From: Flavobacteriales bacterium
Lineage (GTDB): Bacteria > Bacteroidota > Bacteroidia > Flavobacteriales_F > PHOS-HE28
NCBI GenBank assembly: GCA_016715995.1
Contig: JADJXF010000008.1
Coordinates: 310,001 to 374,000 of the forward strand
Direction of reading: 5' to 3'
Length of the DNA stretch: 64,000 nt
A program made the translations under genes and the position numbers. This document shows positions 15,638 to 23,732 of this stretch, one piece after another. Under the pieces are notes generated by a model. That model did not search any database. It saw nothing but the letters and a program-made list of their open reading frames with translations, and was not told where the DNA came from. Every line of letters begins with the position of its first letter. Position 1 is the stretch's first letter.

Positions 15638-18322
15638 ATGGAAGCGCGACAGCGGCACACCCTCCTGCTCGAACGGGCACGGGACCATGTACGCCGCTGG
15701 TTCGCTCGCCGGATGCCTGCTCGCTTACGGTTCCATGACGTGGACCACACCTTCGCAGTGACACGTGTCGCGGTTTCCATCGGGCAGGCACTACAGGTGG
15801 GTGCGCGCGAGCTTTTGCTACTGGAACTCGCCGCGCTCTTCCATGATACGGGGTACGCGCTGGCCTACCGGGGGCACGAGGAGCGCAGCGCGGAGCTGGC
15901 GGATGCGTTCCTGCTCAAGCAAGGCATGAGCCATCGCGACCGTTCGAGGATCCGGTCGCTCATCCTGGCCACGCGATTGGGCAGTCCGGTCCGCGATAAG
16001 CTCGCGGCGATCCTGCGCGACGCTGATTCAGCCAAGGCGGGTCAGGCGGATTTCAAGGACCGCAGCGACCGGTTGCGCAAAGAGCTGGAGGAAGTGACCG
16101 GCAAGCGCATGAGCGACAAGGCATGGGCCGAGTCGAACCTGGCCTATCTCCGCGGGCATCGCTTTTACACGGCCTATGCGCGCCGACGATACGGGCCGCA
16201 GAAACGGCTGAATCTGGAGCAGACCAAGGCGTTGGTCGCTTCAGCCAGGAAACGGATTCCGACGACGAGCGTGGAGCACCGTTTCGCTGAGCGGGATATC
16301 AGCTGGCTCTCGTTCAATGAGCGGGTGCTTCAGGAAGCAGGTGACCCGCGCAATCCGCTGCTTGAGCGCGTGAAGTTCCTGGCGATCTTCTCGAGCAACC
16401 TCGATGAGTTCTACCGCGTGCGCGTGGCATCCCTTCGGGGCTTGAGCAAGCTGAAGCGCCGGGAGCGCGCAGGCCTCGGCATCCCGGTGGACACGCTGAT
16501 CACGCGGATCAATCGGAAGGCGCTGGTCCAGCAGCGCAGATTCGGTGCATTGTGGCGGGGGACACTACTGCCGGGGATGGCGCGCCAAGGCATCCGGTTC
16601 CTGAATGAGGGCCAGCTCTCACGATCGCAGCAGCGCTTCGTGCGCGCCTACTTCGCAAAGCACGTCGCCCCGTTGCTCATCACAGCGAATGCCCGGGCGA
16701 CCAACGCGCCTTTCATCGAGGACCGGAAGCTCTACTTCGCCTGTCGCATCCGTACCGAGGGCAAGCCCCGCCCGCGCACCGTTCTGGTGAACATACCCAG
16801 TGAAGAACTCGGGCGTTTCGTCGTCCTTCCCTCGCGCGTCGGCCGCGTGGACCTGCTTTTCCTGGACGATGCGATCCGCCATTGCCTGGACGTGCTCTTC
16901 GCCGGCCATGAAGTGCTGCATTGCCATGCCTTCAAGCTCTCGCGTGATGCGGAACTCTACCTCGATGAGGAATTCGGCGACACCGTGAAGGAGAAGGTCC
17001 GGCGGAGCCTGCGCAAACGCAGCCTCGGCGTCCCCTCGCGCTTCCTCTACGATGCCGCCATGCCGCAAGCGGTGGTGAAGGAGCTGCGGGGGTTGCTGGA
17101 CCTGCGCAAGGCCGACCTGGTGCCGGGCAGCCGGTATCACAACTTCAGTGACCTCATACGACTGCCGGTGAAGGGGCGTGTGGATCTGCGTGACCGCGTG
17201 TGGAAACCCATACAGCATCCGGTGATCGGCCGCAGCCGTCAGCCTTTCAAGGTGCTTGGCACGAAGGACCAGTTGCTGCACTTGCCTTACCACGACTACG
17301 GCGGGTTCGTCACCTGGCTCCGACAGGCCGCGCGTGATCCGTCCGTCCGCCATATCCGCATCACCCTGTACCGGGTGGCGGAAGGGAGCGTGGTATGCGC
17401 CGCCCTATTGGAGGCCTTGGAGCAGGGCAAGCGGGTCACGGCCTTCGTGGAGGTGCAGGCGCGGTTCGACGAGCGCGCCAACCTGCAATGGGGCGAACGG
17501 CTCGAACGGGCGGGTGCGACCGTGCTCTACAGCCACGAGGGCCTCAAGGTGCATTGCAAGCTGTGCCTGTTGGAGCGGTCGGAGGACGGCCGGATAAGTC
17601 GATACGCCTACCTGGGCACGGGCAACTTCAATGAGCGCACCTCCCGGCTTTATGCCGATGACGCACTGGTCACAGCGCACGAGGGCATCACCCGCGACGT
17701 GGCAAGCGTCTTCGACCTGCTTCAGAATCGGCGCAAGCGTCCGAAGTTCAAGCACCTGCTCGTTGCGCCGCACGACCTGCGCAACGGCTTGGAAGCGCTG
17801 GTGGACAAAGAGATGGAGCGCGCCTCACAAGGCTTGCCGGCCGCCATCCTGCTCAAGCTGAACAGCCTTGAGGATCATGCTTTCATCGCCAAGCTGTACG
17901 ACGCGTCGCGTGTCGGAGTGGACGTGCGTCTAATCATTCGGGGAATCTGCTGCCTGGTCCCGGGGATGCGCCGGCTGAGCGAGCGGATCCAGGCCATCAG
18001 CATCGTGGACCGCTACCTGGAGCATTCGAGGGCCTACGTATTCCATAACAACGGAAGCCCTTTGGTCTACCTCTCCTCAGCCGACTGCATGGAGCGCAAT
18101 CTCGATCGGCGCGTTGAGGTGGCCTTCCCGCTATTGGACTCGCGGCTGCGGCAGGAGATGATGGAACTGTTGGAGCTTCAGTGGGCGGACAATATGAAGG
18201 CCCGCATCATCGACGCACGGCAGTCCAACGCCTACCGCAACACCGCGCCCACGGCCCGGGCGGTGCACGCCCAAGCCGACACCTATCGCTTTCTGAAGCG
18301 CCTTGCCCGGAAGGGGCGATGA
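15638..18322 (+). CDS. ppk1: HD-domain / polyphosphate kinase 1 fusion
   Basis: Start ATG at 15638 (a GTG seven codons upstream is possible), 894 residues. Residues 1-200 form an HD phosphohydrolase-like domain: FHDVDH (H33, H37), ALFHDTGY (H69, D70) and LRDADSAKAG (D128/D130), the expected metal-binding set. From about residue 209 the protein is a full polyphosphate kinase 1: ERDISWLSFNERVL, FSSNLDEFYRVRV, the phospho-acceptor His near 639 in LKVHCKLCLL, then YAYLGTGNFNERTS and the second His motif in YLEHSRAYVFHNNG. It would reversibly polymerise ATP gamma-phosphate into polyphosphate at the inner membrane. Ordinary PPK1 is about 690 residues, so the HD part is a true extension. It might hydrolyse a nucleotide signal or regulate the kinase. 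Confidence 0.92.
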   Translation: MEARQRHTLLLERARDHVRRWFARRMPARLRFHDVDHTFAVTRVAVSIGQALQVGARELLLLELAALFHDTGYALAYRGHEERSAELADAFLLKQGMSHRDRSRIRSLILATRLGSPVRDKLAAILRDADSAKAGQADFKDRSDRLRKELEEVTGKRMSDKAWAESNLAYLRGHRFYTAYARRRYGPQKRLNLEQTKALVASARKRIPTTSVEHRFAERDISWLSFNERVLQEAGDPRNPLLERVKFLAIFSSNLDEFYRVRVASLRGLSKLKRRERAGLGIPVDTLITRINRKALVQQRRFGALWRGTLLPGMARQGIRFLNEGQLSRSQQRFVRAYFAKHVAPLLITANARATNAPFIEDRKLYFACRIRTEGKPRPRTVLVNIPSEELGRFVVLPSRVGRVDLLFLDDAIRHCLDVLFAGHEVLHCHAFKLSRDAELYLDEEFGDTVKEKVRRSLRKRSLGVPSRFLYDAAMPQAVVKELRGLLDLRKADLVPGSRYHNFSDLIRLPVKGRVDLRDRVWKPIQHPVIGRSRQPFKVLGTKDQLLHLPYHDYGGFVTWLRQAARDPSVRHIRITLYRVAEGSVVCAALLEALEQGKRVTAFVEVQARFDERANLQWGERLERAGATVLYSHEGLKVHCKLCLLERSEDGRISRYAYLGTGNFNERTSRLYADDALVTAHEGITRDVASVFDLLQNRRKRPKFKHLLVAPHDLRNGLEALVDKEMERASQGLPAAILLKLNSLEDHAFIAKLYDASRVGVDVRLIIRGICCLVPGMRRLSERIQAISIVDRYLEHSRAYVFHNNGSPLVYLSSADCMERNLDRRVEVAFPLLDSRLRQEMMELLELQWADNMKARIIDARQSNAYRNTAPTARAVHAQADTYRFLKRLARKGR

Positions 18323-18688
18323 CTGATTCGTTGCTGATGGCGAAAGGGGGGAGAGGACTTTGCCCTACCTACCTATCGGATGCCAGAGTCCTTGCAGGTT
18401 CCACCTTACCCGATCGTCCCCTCCCGCCCCTTCATGTTTCGATGCATCGGCAGCAAACGCCGTCGATACCACAACCTCTAACGTCGGCAAAGGTCCAACC
18501 GCATGGGCCGATGACCGACAATCACATCGGCACGTTTTCAACAACCCGTGGATTCAAATGCACCACAATTGGCACCGATGCCACGGGCGCTCGGGCGACC
18601 AGTGGGGTCAGGTGCCAGTCCACCGGGTCCCAAAACCGTATGATCGCTTAAACTTGCACCCCGTTCGGAGGGATGGGATTGAAATCCT
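18323..18688. other. Non-coding gap before tRNA-Ala
   Basis: These 366 bases hold no convincing gene; the short open frames present have no recognisable protein features. A TAAACTTG element about 25 nt upstream of the tRNA (near 18650) may be its promoter. Confidence 0.5.
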
Positions 18689-18765
<77 letters not shown>

Positions 18766-18766
18766 G

Positions 18767-18789
18767 AAAGGCGGCCCTCGGCCGCCTTT
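18767..18789 (+). terminator. Hairpin terminator after tRNA-Ala
   Basis: A perfect 10-bp stem AAAGGCGGCC / GGCCGCCTTT with a 3-nt CTC loop follows the tRNA directly and ends in TTTC. The next start codon (18797) is 8 nt away, so it may also attenuate read-through into the kinase gene. Confidence 0.75.
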
Positions 18790-18796
18790 CACATTC

Positions 18797-19681
18797 ATGG
18801 CCCTGAAAGGCTCATTGATCGAGCGGCTGGGTGAGTTGATCTCACGTCACACGGGTTCCTATGCCGAATTGGAACGTGAGGTGCCGGTCGGTGGCGGCAG
18901 TATCAACGATTGCTATCGGTTGGACACGAACCTGGGGCGCTTCTTCGTGAAGGTGAACGCTGCGGATCGCCACCCGTCGCTTTTTGAGGCGGAAGCGGAT
19001 GGGCTACGACGGCTTCGCACCGCTGGTGTCATCCGCGTGCCGGAAGTGATCGCCTTGGGAGAGGACCACGCCGATGCCTTTCTGCTCATGGAGCACATCG
19101 ATAGCGGCTTGAAGAGCGAGGGTTTCGCGATGGCCTTGGGTCAGGGCCTTGCCCGATTGCATGCCAGCACGAACCCCACCTTCGGATTGGAGCGCGATAA
19201 TTACATCGGGTCCCTCCGCCAGCGGAATCCGCCCTCCGACCATTGGTCGGCCTTTTACATCGCGGCGCGCCTGGAGCCAATGGTGCGCTTGGCACGCGAC
19301 CACGGCCGTTTGGATGACGCCACAATGCTGCGGTTCGAGCGGCTCTTCCGACGCATGGAGGGTCTGTTCCCGAAAGAGCCGCCTGCCCTGCTCCACGGCG
19401 ACCTGTGGTCGGGCAATGTCCTCTGCGATGCTGCTGGCGGACCAGTACTCATCGATCCGGCGGTGTACTATGGCCACCGTGAGATGGACATCGCGATGAC
19501 GAAGCTTTTCGGCGGCTTCGACGCGCCGTTCTACCAAGGGTACAACGAGCAACGGCCGTTGGAACAAGGCTGGGAGAATCGCATCGCGCTGGCACAGCTA
19601 TACCCTCTGCTGGTTCATGTGAACCTGTTCGGTGGCGGATATGCCCAACAGGTCCGCGAAGCGCTCAGCAAGTACCTCTGA
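18797..19681 (+). CDS. Fructosamine-3-kinase family protein
   Basis: The 294-residue protein carries the family pattern: VGGGSINDCYRLDTNLGRFFVKVN for nucleotide binding, FEAEADGLRRLR, the catalytic loop ALLHGDLWSGN and metal-binding VLIDPAVYYGHREMDIAMT, ending in a typical YPLLVHVNLFGGGYA. Members phosphorylate ribulosamine or fructosamine adducts on lysines so that glycated proteins are deglycated. Length matches the family (about 290 residues). It lies directly after the tRNA hairpin and no -7-like element is seen, so it may be expressed by read-through past the tRNA. Confidence 0.93.
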   Translation: MALKGSLIERLGELISRHTGSYAELEREVPVGGGSINDCYRLDTNLGRFFVKVNAADRHPSLFEAEADGLRRLRTAGVIRVPEVIALGEDHADAFLLMEHIDSGLKSEGFAMALGQGLARLHASTNPTFGLERDNYIGSLRQRNPPSDHWSAFYIAARLEPMVRLARDHGRLDDATMLRFERLFRRMEGLFPKEPPALLHGDLWSGNVLCDAAGGPVLIDPAVYYGHREMDIAMTKLFGGFDAPFYQGYNEQRPLEQGWENRIALAQLYPLLVHVNLFGGGYAQQVREALSKYL

Positions 19682-19719
19682 GCCGGGGACAGGTACGCCT
19701 TCGCCTGTTCAGTCCCCTT

Positions 19720-20589
19720 TCACTTGCCCTCGCCATCCAGCCGGAAGCGATAGGCCAGCACGAGTCTCGCATACGCCGCGTCAGCGATGCGGTGATCAGC
19801 ATAGTCGCGGCGGCGGGCATCTGCATTCGCGAACAGCGGATCGTCCGGGCCGCCGAGCACCTGGCGTATGAAGCACCAGCCCGCTTCGGCCCGCAACACG
19901 ATGCTCCGCATGGCATACAGGTCCGCATAGAGCCCGGCTGGATTCTCATTGATGCGCCGGTAATCACCGGAACGCACGCCGAAGCTGGTGGTGTATGCGC
20001 GGAAGCTGAATCCCCAATGAAACCACCGCGCGCTCTTGCGCTCGAAGGTGAGCGAGCCCGGCAAGGTGCCGTAGAGGTTGGTCTTCGCATTGATGCGCCA
20101 ATCGATTCCGAGCAGCGGCATCACGAACCAGCCGAACGCATCGTGGTTCAGATAGGTGCCCAAACGCAGGGTGAGCGACGGCTTGAGCACGCGACTCACC
20201 AGCAGCGCGCCGCCGGGTTGGATGGCACCATGCCGTTGATCACCCAGCCAATGGTAACGCAGGATGCCCACAGCAGCCAGCTTCCAACGCTTCCCCATCG
20301 GCGTTACGAAGGTGAGCGCCCCACCGGTGCCCTGCATGGTTTCCTGCACATCGTCCACGCGCACCGGTGCGTACCGGTCGCCAGCGGTGGTGGTCCGCCA
20401 TTGCACCCAGTAGGGTTCGATGACGAGGAGGCGGCCTGCGGTGTCGAGTTTGAGCGGAAGCGCAGCGCCAATCTCCAGGCGGTCCAGTCCAGGACTGCCC
20501 ATCGCATTCACACTGAAAAGATCGATGAGCGGTTGTGCTGATGCCGAAACCGCGACAAGACCGGCGGCGATCAACAAGGCAAGGCGCAT
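19720..20589 (-). CDS. Predicted outer-membrane beta-barrel protein
   Basis: 289 residues with a signal peptide (MRLALLIAAGLVAVSASAQP). The mature part is rich in alternating aromatic strands (LLVIEPYWVQWRTTT, LTLRLGTYLNHDAFGWFVMP, WFHWGFSFRAYTTSFGVRSG) and ends with ARLVLAYRFRLDGEGK, consistent with an outer-membrane barrel of the DUF6268-like kind; the exact family is uncertain. No enzymatic motif is visible. It is convergent with the fructosamine kinase gene (38-bp gap) and divergent from the DASS transporter gene. A TTCCTTTG element sits immediately upstream of the start. Confidence 0.75.
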   Translation of the reverse strand: MRLALLIAAGLVAVSASAQPLIDLFSVNAMGSPGLDRLEIGAALPLKLDTAGRLLVIEPYWVQWRTTTAGDRYAPVRVDDVQETMQGTGGALTFVTPMGKRWKLAAVGILRYHWLGDQRHGAIQPGGALLVSRVLKPSLTLRLGTYLNHDAFGWFVMPLLGIDWRINAKTNLYGTLPGSLTFERKSARWFHWGFSFRAYTTSFGVRSGDYRRINENPAGLYADLYAMRSIVLRAEAGWCFIRQVLGGPDDPLFANADARRRDYADHRIADAAYARLVLAYRFRLDGEGK

Positions 20590-20666
20590 TGAGCAAAGGA
20601 AGCTGAAGCATCCATTCTTTGGCGTTGCGCGATTTGTCCCGTCAAAACGGGATCTTCACCGCACCG

Positions 20667-22142
20667 ATGAAGCGCTGGCTCTTCCTCCTTGCGGGTCCAT
20701 TGCTCGCGCTGGTGGTGTTCGCGCTCATGCGCCACCACGGGCCGCAGCCCGCCGCCATGGCTGGCCTGGTTGCTTGGATGGCCCTCTGGTGGATCACCGA
20801 AGCCGTGCCCATCCCGGTGACTTCCATCCTGCCGCTGGTGCTCTATCCGTTACTGGGTATCGATGATGTGCCCGCCACCGCTGCGCACTACGGCAAGGAG
20901 ATCATCTTCCTTTTCCTCGGCGGCTTTATCATCGCGCTGGGCATCGAGCGCAGCGGCCTGCACAAGCGCATCGCCCTGCATATCGTGGTTCGATTGGGTG
21001 GCTCGCCATCGCGTCTGGTGCTGGGCATGATGGTGGCGTGCGCGGTGCTCAGCATGTGGATCAACAGCACAGCCACCACCTTGGTGATGCTGCCCATCGC
21101 CTTGAGCTTGATCGACGATGAGGATGCGCCGATCACAGTGCGCCAACGGATGACCGTGCCATTGCTGTTGGCTGTTGCCTACGGCGCCACCATCGGTGGC
21201 ATGGCCACACCGGTGGGCACTCCCCCCAACCTGGTTTTCCTCGAACTCTGGCGGCAGCTCTTCCCGGCAAAGGAGAGCATCGGTTTCGGCGAGTGGATGA
21301 GCGTAGGCCTTCCCTTCGCAGCAGTCTTCATCACCTGTGGCTGGTTGGTAATCACACGACTCGCCTTCAAGGTGGGCATCGAGATGCTGGGCGAAGCGGA
21401 TACAGTGAAGCAGCGGTTGAAGGCGTTGGGCAGCGCTTCGATGGATGAGAAGCGCGCAGGCTTCGTCTTCGGGGCGGTGGCGCTCCTCTGGATGACCGGC
21501 GACGATCTCCGCTTGGGCGAGGCTTTCCGCTTGCCAGGGTGGCGAGGACTTACCGGGTTCACGGCGGTGAGTGATGCGGCCGTGGCGGTGGCCGGTGCGG
21601 TGCTGCTCTTCATCATCCCAACGTCCAGCCGTGGGCGCAAACGCCATGATGCGTACTCCACCCATGAACCGGTGGGCGGCACGCTGATGGACTGGACCTT
21701 CGCCGAGCAGCGCGTGCCTTGGGGCATCCTGTTGCTCATCGGTGGGGGCTTCGCATTGGCATCAGGGGTGGATAAGGCGGGCCTTAGCAGCATCATCGGC
21801 GAGAGCATGGCGGGGCTAGGCACACTGCCGTTGCCGCTGTTGATCGGCGCCGTGGCACTGATCGTTTGTCTGCTGAGCGAGCTTGGCAGCAATACCGCAA
21901 CCGCCAGTTTGGTGATCCCCATCCTCGCCGCCATGGCGCAGCGCTGGGGCATGGATCCGCAGAGCATCCTGTGGCCCGCTACGCTTGCAGCCAGCCTCGG
22001 CTTTATGCTGCCCGTTGCTTCACCCATGCAGACCATCGTCTTCGGCACGGGCCGCATTCCCATGCCGCAGATGGTGAAGGCCGGCGTGTGGATGGACCTG
22101 ATCGGCGTGCTGCTGCTGATGCTCTTCTTCGGATGGGGATAA
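20667..22142 (+). CDS. DASS/SLC13 family anion:sodium symporter
   Basis: Start ATG at 20667 (MKRWLFLLAGP), 491 residues; an in-frame TTG at 20619 is less likely. About twelve membrane segments are seen. Family signatures include WWITEAVPIPVTSILPLVLYP, the first SNT-like site AVLSMWINSTATTLVMLPIA, the second CLLSELGSNTATASLVIPIL, and the closing GFMLPVASPMQTIVFGTG. These proteins import dicarboxylates, tricarboxylates or sulfate with sodium ions. The SNT motif is present in the second repeat; in the first it reads INST, as in several homologues. The substrate cannot be told from sequence. Confidence 0.93.
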   Translation: MKRWLFLLAGPLLALVVFALMRHHGPQPAAMAGLVAWMALWWITEAVPIPVTSILPLVLYPLLGIDDVPATAAHYGKEIIFLFLGGFIIALGIERSGLHKRIALHIVVRLGGSPSRLVLGMMVACAVLSMWINSTATTLVMLPIALSLIDDEDAPITVRQRMTVPLLLAVAYGATIGGMATPVGTPPNLVFLELWRQLFPAKESIGFGEWMSVGLPFAAVFITCGWLVITRLAFKVGIEMLGEADTVKQRLKALGSASMDEKRAGFVFGAVALLWMTGDDLRLGEAFRLPGWRGLTGFTAVSDAAVAVAGAVLLFIIPTSSRGRKRHDAYSTHEPVGGTLMDWTFAEQRVPWGILLLIGGGFALASGVDKAGLSSIIGESMAGLGTLPLPLLIGAVALIVCLLSELGSNTATASLVIPILAAMAQRWGMDPQSILWPATLAASLGFMLPVASPMQTIVFGTGRIPMPQMVKAGVWMDLIGVLLLMLFFGWG

Positions 22143-22167
22143 CCGACTCGGCCCATCCGCACCGCGC

Positions 22168-23154
22168 TCAGCACAGCAGGCTGTAGTCCACCAAGAGCTT
22201 CTCCCCATCGCGCCAGCGGATCCAACCGGTGGGCACGATGCGGTCGGCCAATCCGTTGGTGGAGACCATGAGCCAGTCTCCGCGCACTGCCAGCGGTTTC
22301 AGCAGCGCATCGGCGCCGTCGGCAAGCACCGCTGCATGTTCCAGCGGTTTCAGGCGAATGGGATTCGCTGAAGGATCAAGGATCTCCACGGCCACCACGC
22401 TGAGGAGGAAATCCTGCCAGAGCACCACACCGGCATCGCTCCGGGAGATCCACATCGTGCGCCCGTCCGTGCTGTTCACTTCAGCTTCCACCCAGTGCAA
22501 TGCCACCGTGGTGGCGCGCATGAGCAGCAGATCGTAGTCGAGCTTGAGGTGCGCAGGCACGAACCACGGCGGCGCATAGGCGATCTCCACATGGTAATCC
22601 CCTTGCACAAAGACCAAGCTATCCGAAACGACGGCGTGATCGGGTGTCTGATCCAGGTCTGGCATCGCATAGAAGCGCAGCACACCGGGCTCGAGGCGGG
22701 GCGAGACCATGCCCATGCCCAAGGCCCTGGTCGCGGATTGAAGGGCGAAGGATGGATCGACGGCTCCGTCCAATGACGCGAACAGAACAGGCGTGGGTTT
22801 CATATTTCGCATGCGCTCCTGTTCCTGTTCCCATTGTTCGTCCGATTGTGCTTTCTGGTCCAGGAAACGCTTGGTGGACCACCCCAGCATGATCAACGCC
22901 AACGGCCCGATGACCAGCAGCACCCGAACGAGCAGGCCTCGTGCCATGCGTCGCGCAAGGATGATGGCAACGATCGCGCCCAACGCAACGCCCAGCACGG
23001 CATATCCCAGCACGGTGGCCGCACCGGCAAGCCCATCGCTTTTTGCCACAGATGCTTTGCCAAGGAAACCTCCCACGAACAGGCCGAGCACGGCGGCGCT
23101 GATGACGAAGCCGATGCCGGGCCAAAGCTTGGACGCCGATGAAGCGCTGCGCAT
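22168..23154 (-). CDS. Membrane protein of unknown function
   Basis: 328 residues. Three hydrophobic segments occupy roughly residues 12-31, 45-66 and 75-93, with a basic RRMARG loop between the last two. The remaining two-thirds is a hydrophilic, beta-rich domain with no recognised motif (SDSLVFVQGDYHVEIAYAPP, WISRSDAGVVLWQDFLLS, GWIRWRDGEKLLVDYSLLC). It starts 18 bp after the stop of the lipoprotein gene on the same strand, so the two form a unit. I do not recognise the family. Confidence 0.75.
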   Translation of the reverse strand: MRSASSASKLWPGIGFVISAAVLGLFVGGFLGKASVAKSDGLAGAATVLGYAVLGVALGAIVAIILARRMARGLLVRVLLVIGPLALIMLGWSTKRFLDQKAQSDEQWEQEQERMRNMKPTPVLFASLDGAVDPSFALQSATRALGMGMVSPRLEPGVLRFYAMPDLDQTPDHAVVSDSLVFVQGDYHVEIAYAPPWFVPAHLKLDYDLLLMRATTVALHWVEAEVNSTDGRTMWISRSDAGVVLWQDFLLSVVAVEILDPSANPIRLKPLEHAAVLADGADALLKPLAVRGDWLMVSTNGLADRIVPTGWIRWRDGEKLLVDYSLLC

Positions 23155-23172
23155 GGTGGAGCCGGTATTGTG

Positions 23173-23622
23173 CTACTGCCCGGTCGCCTTCTTCATCTGT
23201 TCCATCATGGCCGGGTCGATGCCCTTGCCCTCCATCTGCAGCATGGCCAGCTTCATGCCCAAGTCCGCAATGCGCGGCGCATACTCCTGCCCGATCGTGT
23301 TGAACTCCTGCCAGCACTTCAGCCCCAACTCGCGCTCGCCCTTGACTTTGATGCGCTCGCTCAACTCGTTGGCGCGCGATGACCATTCCTGTTGCCGTGC
23401 TTCATCCACCTTCTTCGCCGCCACCATGTCCTTCAGTCCGGCTTCATAGTCGGCCATCAGGTCGCGGAACTCGCCCACCAGCGGATCGCATTGGGTGGCC
23501 GCCTCCACTGCTGGTGGGTCATTCGGTGTATCGGAGGTTTCTTGCGTGCTGGTTCCCCCGCCGCATGCGGAGAGCATCAGTAGGGCGGGAAGCATGATCG
23601 CGTGGTTGGTCTTCATGTTCAT
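23173..23622 (-). CDS. Small lipoprotein
   Basis: Start at 23622 (or 23616) gives about 149 residues with a lipoprotein signal: MLPALLMLSACGGG has lipobox LSAC. After an acidic linker the rest is helical and charged (EFRDLMADYEAGLKDMVAAK, NELSERIKVKGERELGLKC), ending in a Met-rich GIDPAMMEQMKKATG. Likely anchored in the periplasm or outer membrane. No family recognised. Upstream is a GACCTTCG -7-like element (23642-23649, minus strand), and the 12-bp inverted repeat at 23674-23685 lies 52 nt upstream in the divergent control region shared with the propeller kinase gene. Confidence 0.8.
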   Translation of the reverse strand: MNMKTNHAIMLPALLMLSACGGGTSTQETSDTPNDPPAVEAATQCDPLVGEFRDLMADYEAGLKDMVAAKKVDEARQQEWSSRANELSERIKVKGERELGLKCWQEFNTIGQEYAPRIADLGMKLAMLQMEGKGIDPAMMEQMKKATGQ

Positions 23623-23673
23623 GGTTTGTTCGTTCCGGATGCGAAGGTCGATGCATGCGCGGAAGCATGCATG

Positions 23674-23685
23674 ACCCAAATGGGT
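23674..23685. promoter_or_regulatory. 12-bp inverted repeat, candidate operator (copy 1)
   Basis: ACCCAAATGGGT has 5-bp inverted arms (ACCCA/TGGGT) around AA. It lies in the divergent intergenic region, 52 nt from the lipoprotein start and 48 nt from the proposed kinase start. An identical copy lies at 27614-27625, behind the NarL-type regulator gene. A regulator dimer site is inferred. Confidence 0.55.
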
Positions 23686-23732
23686 GGATCCACGATGCGT
23701 GCGTGGCCTGTAAGTTCGTCGTTCTGTATGTG

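Noticed and set aside
18181..18651. Frames between PPK1 and tRNA-Ala
   Set aside because: They overlap the end of the PPK1 gene or lack any protein-like pattern.
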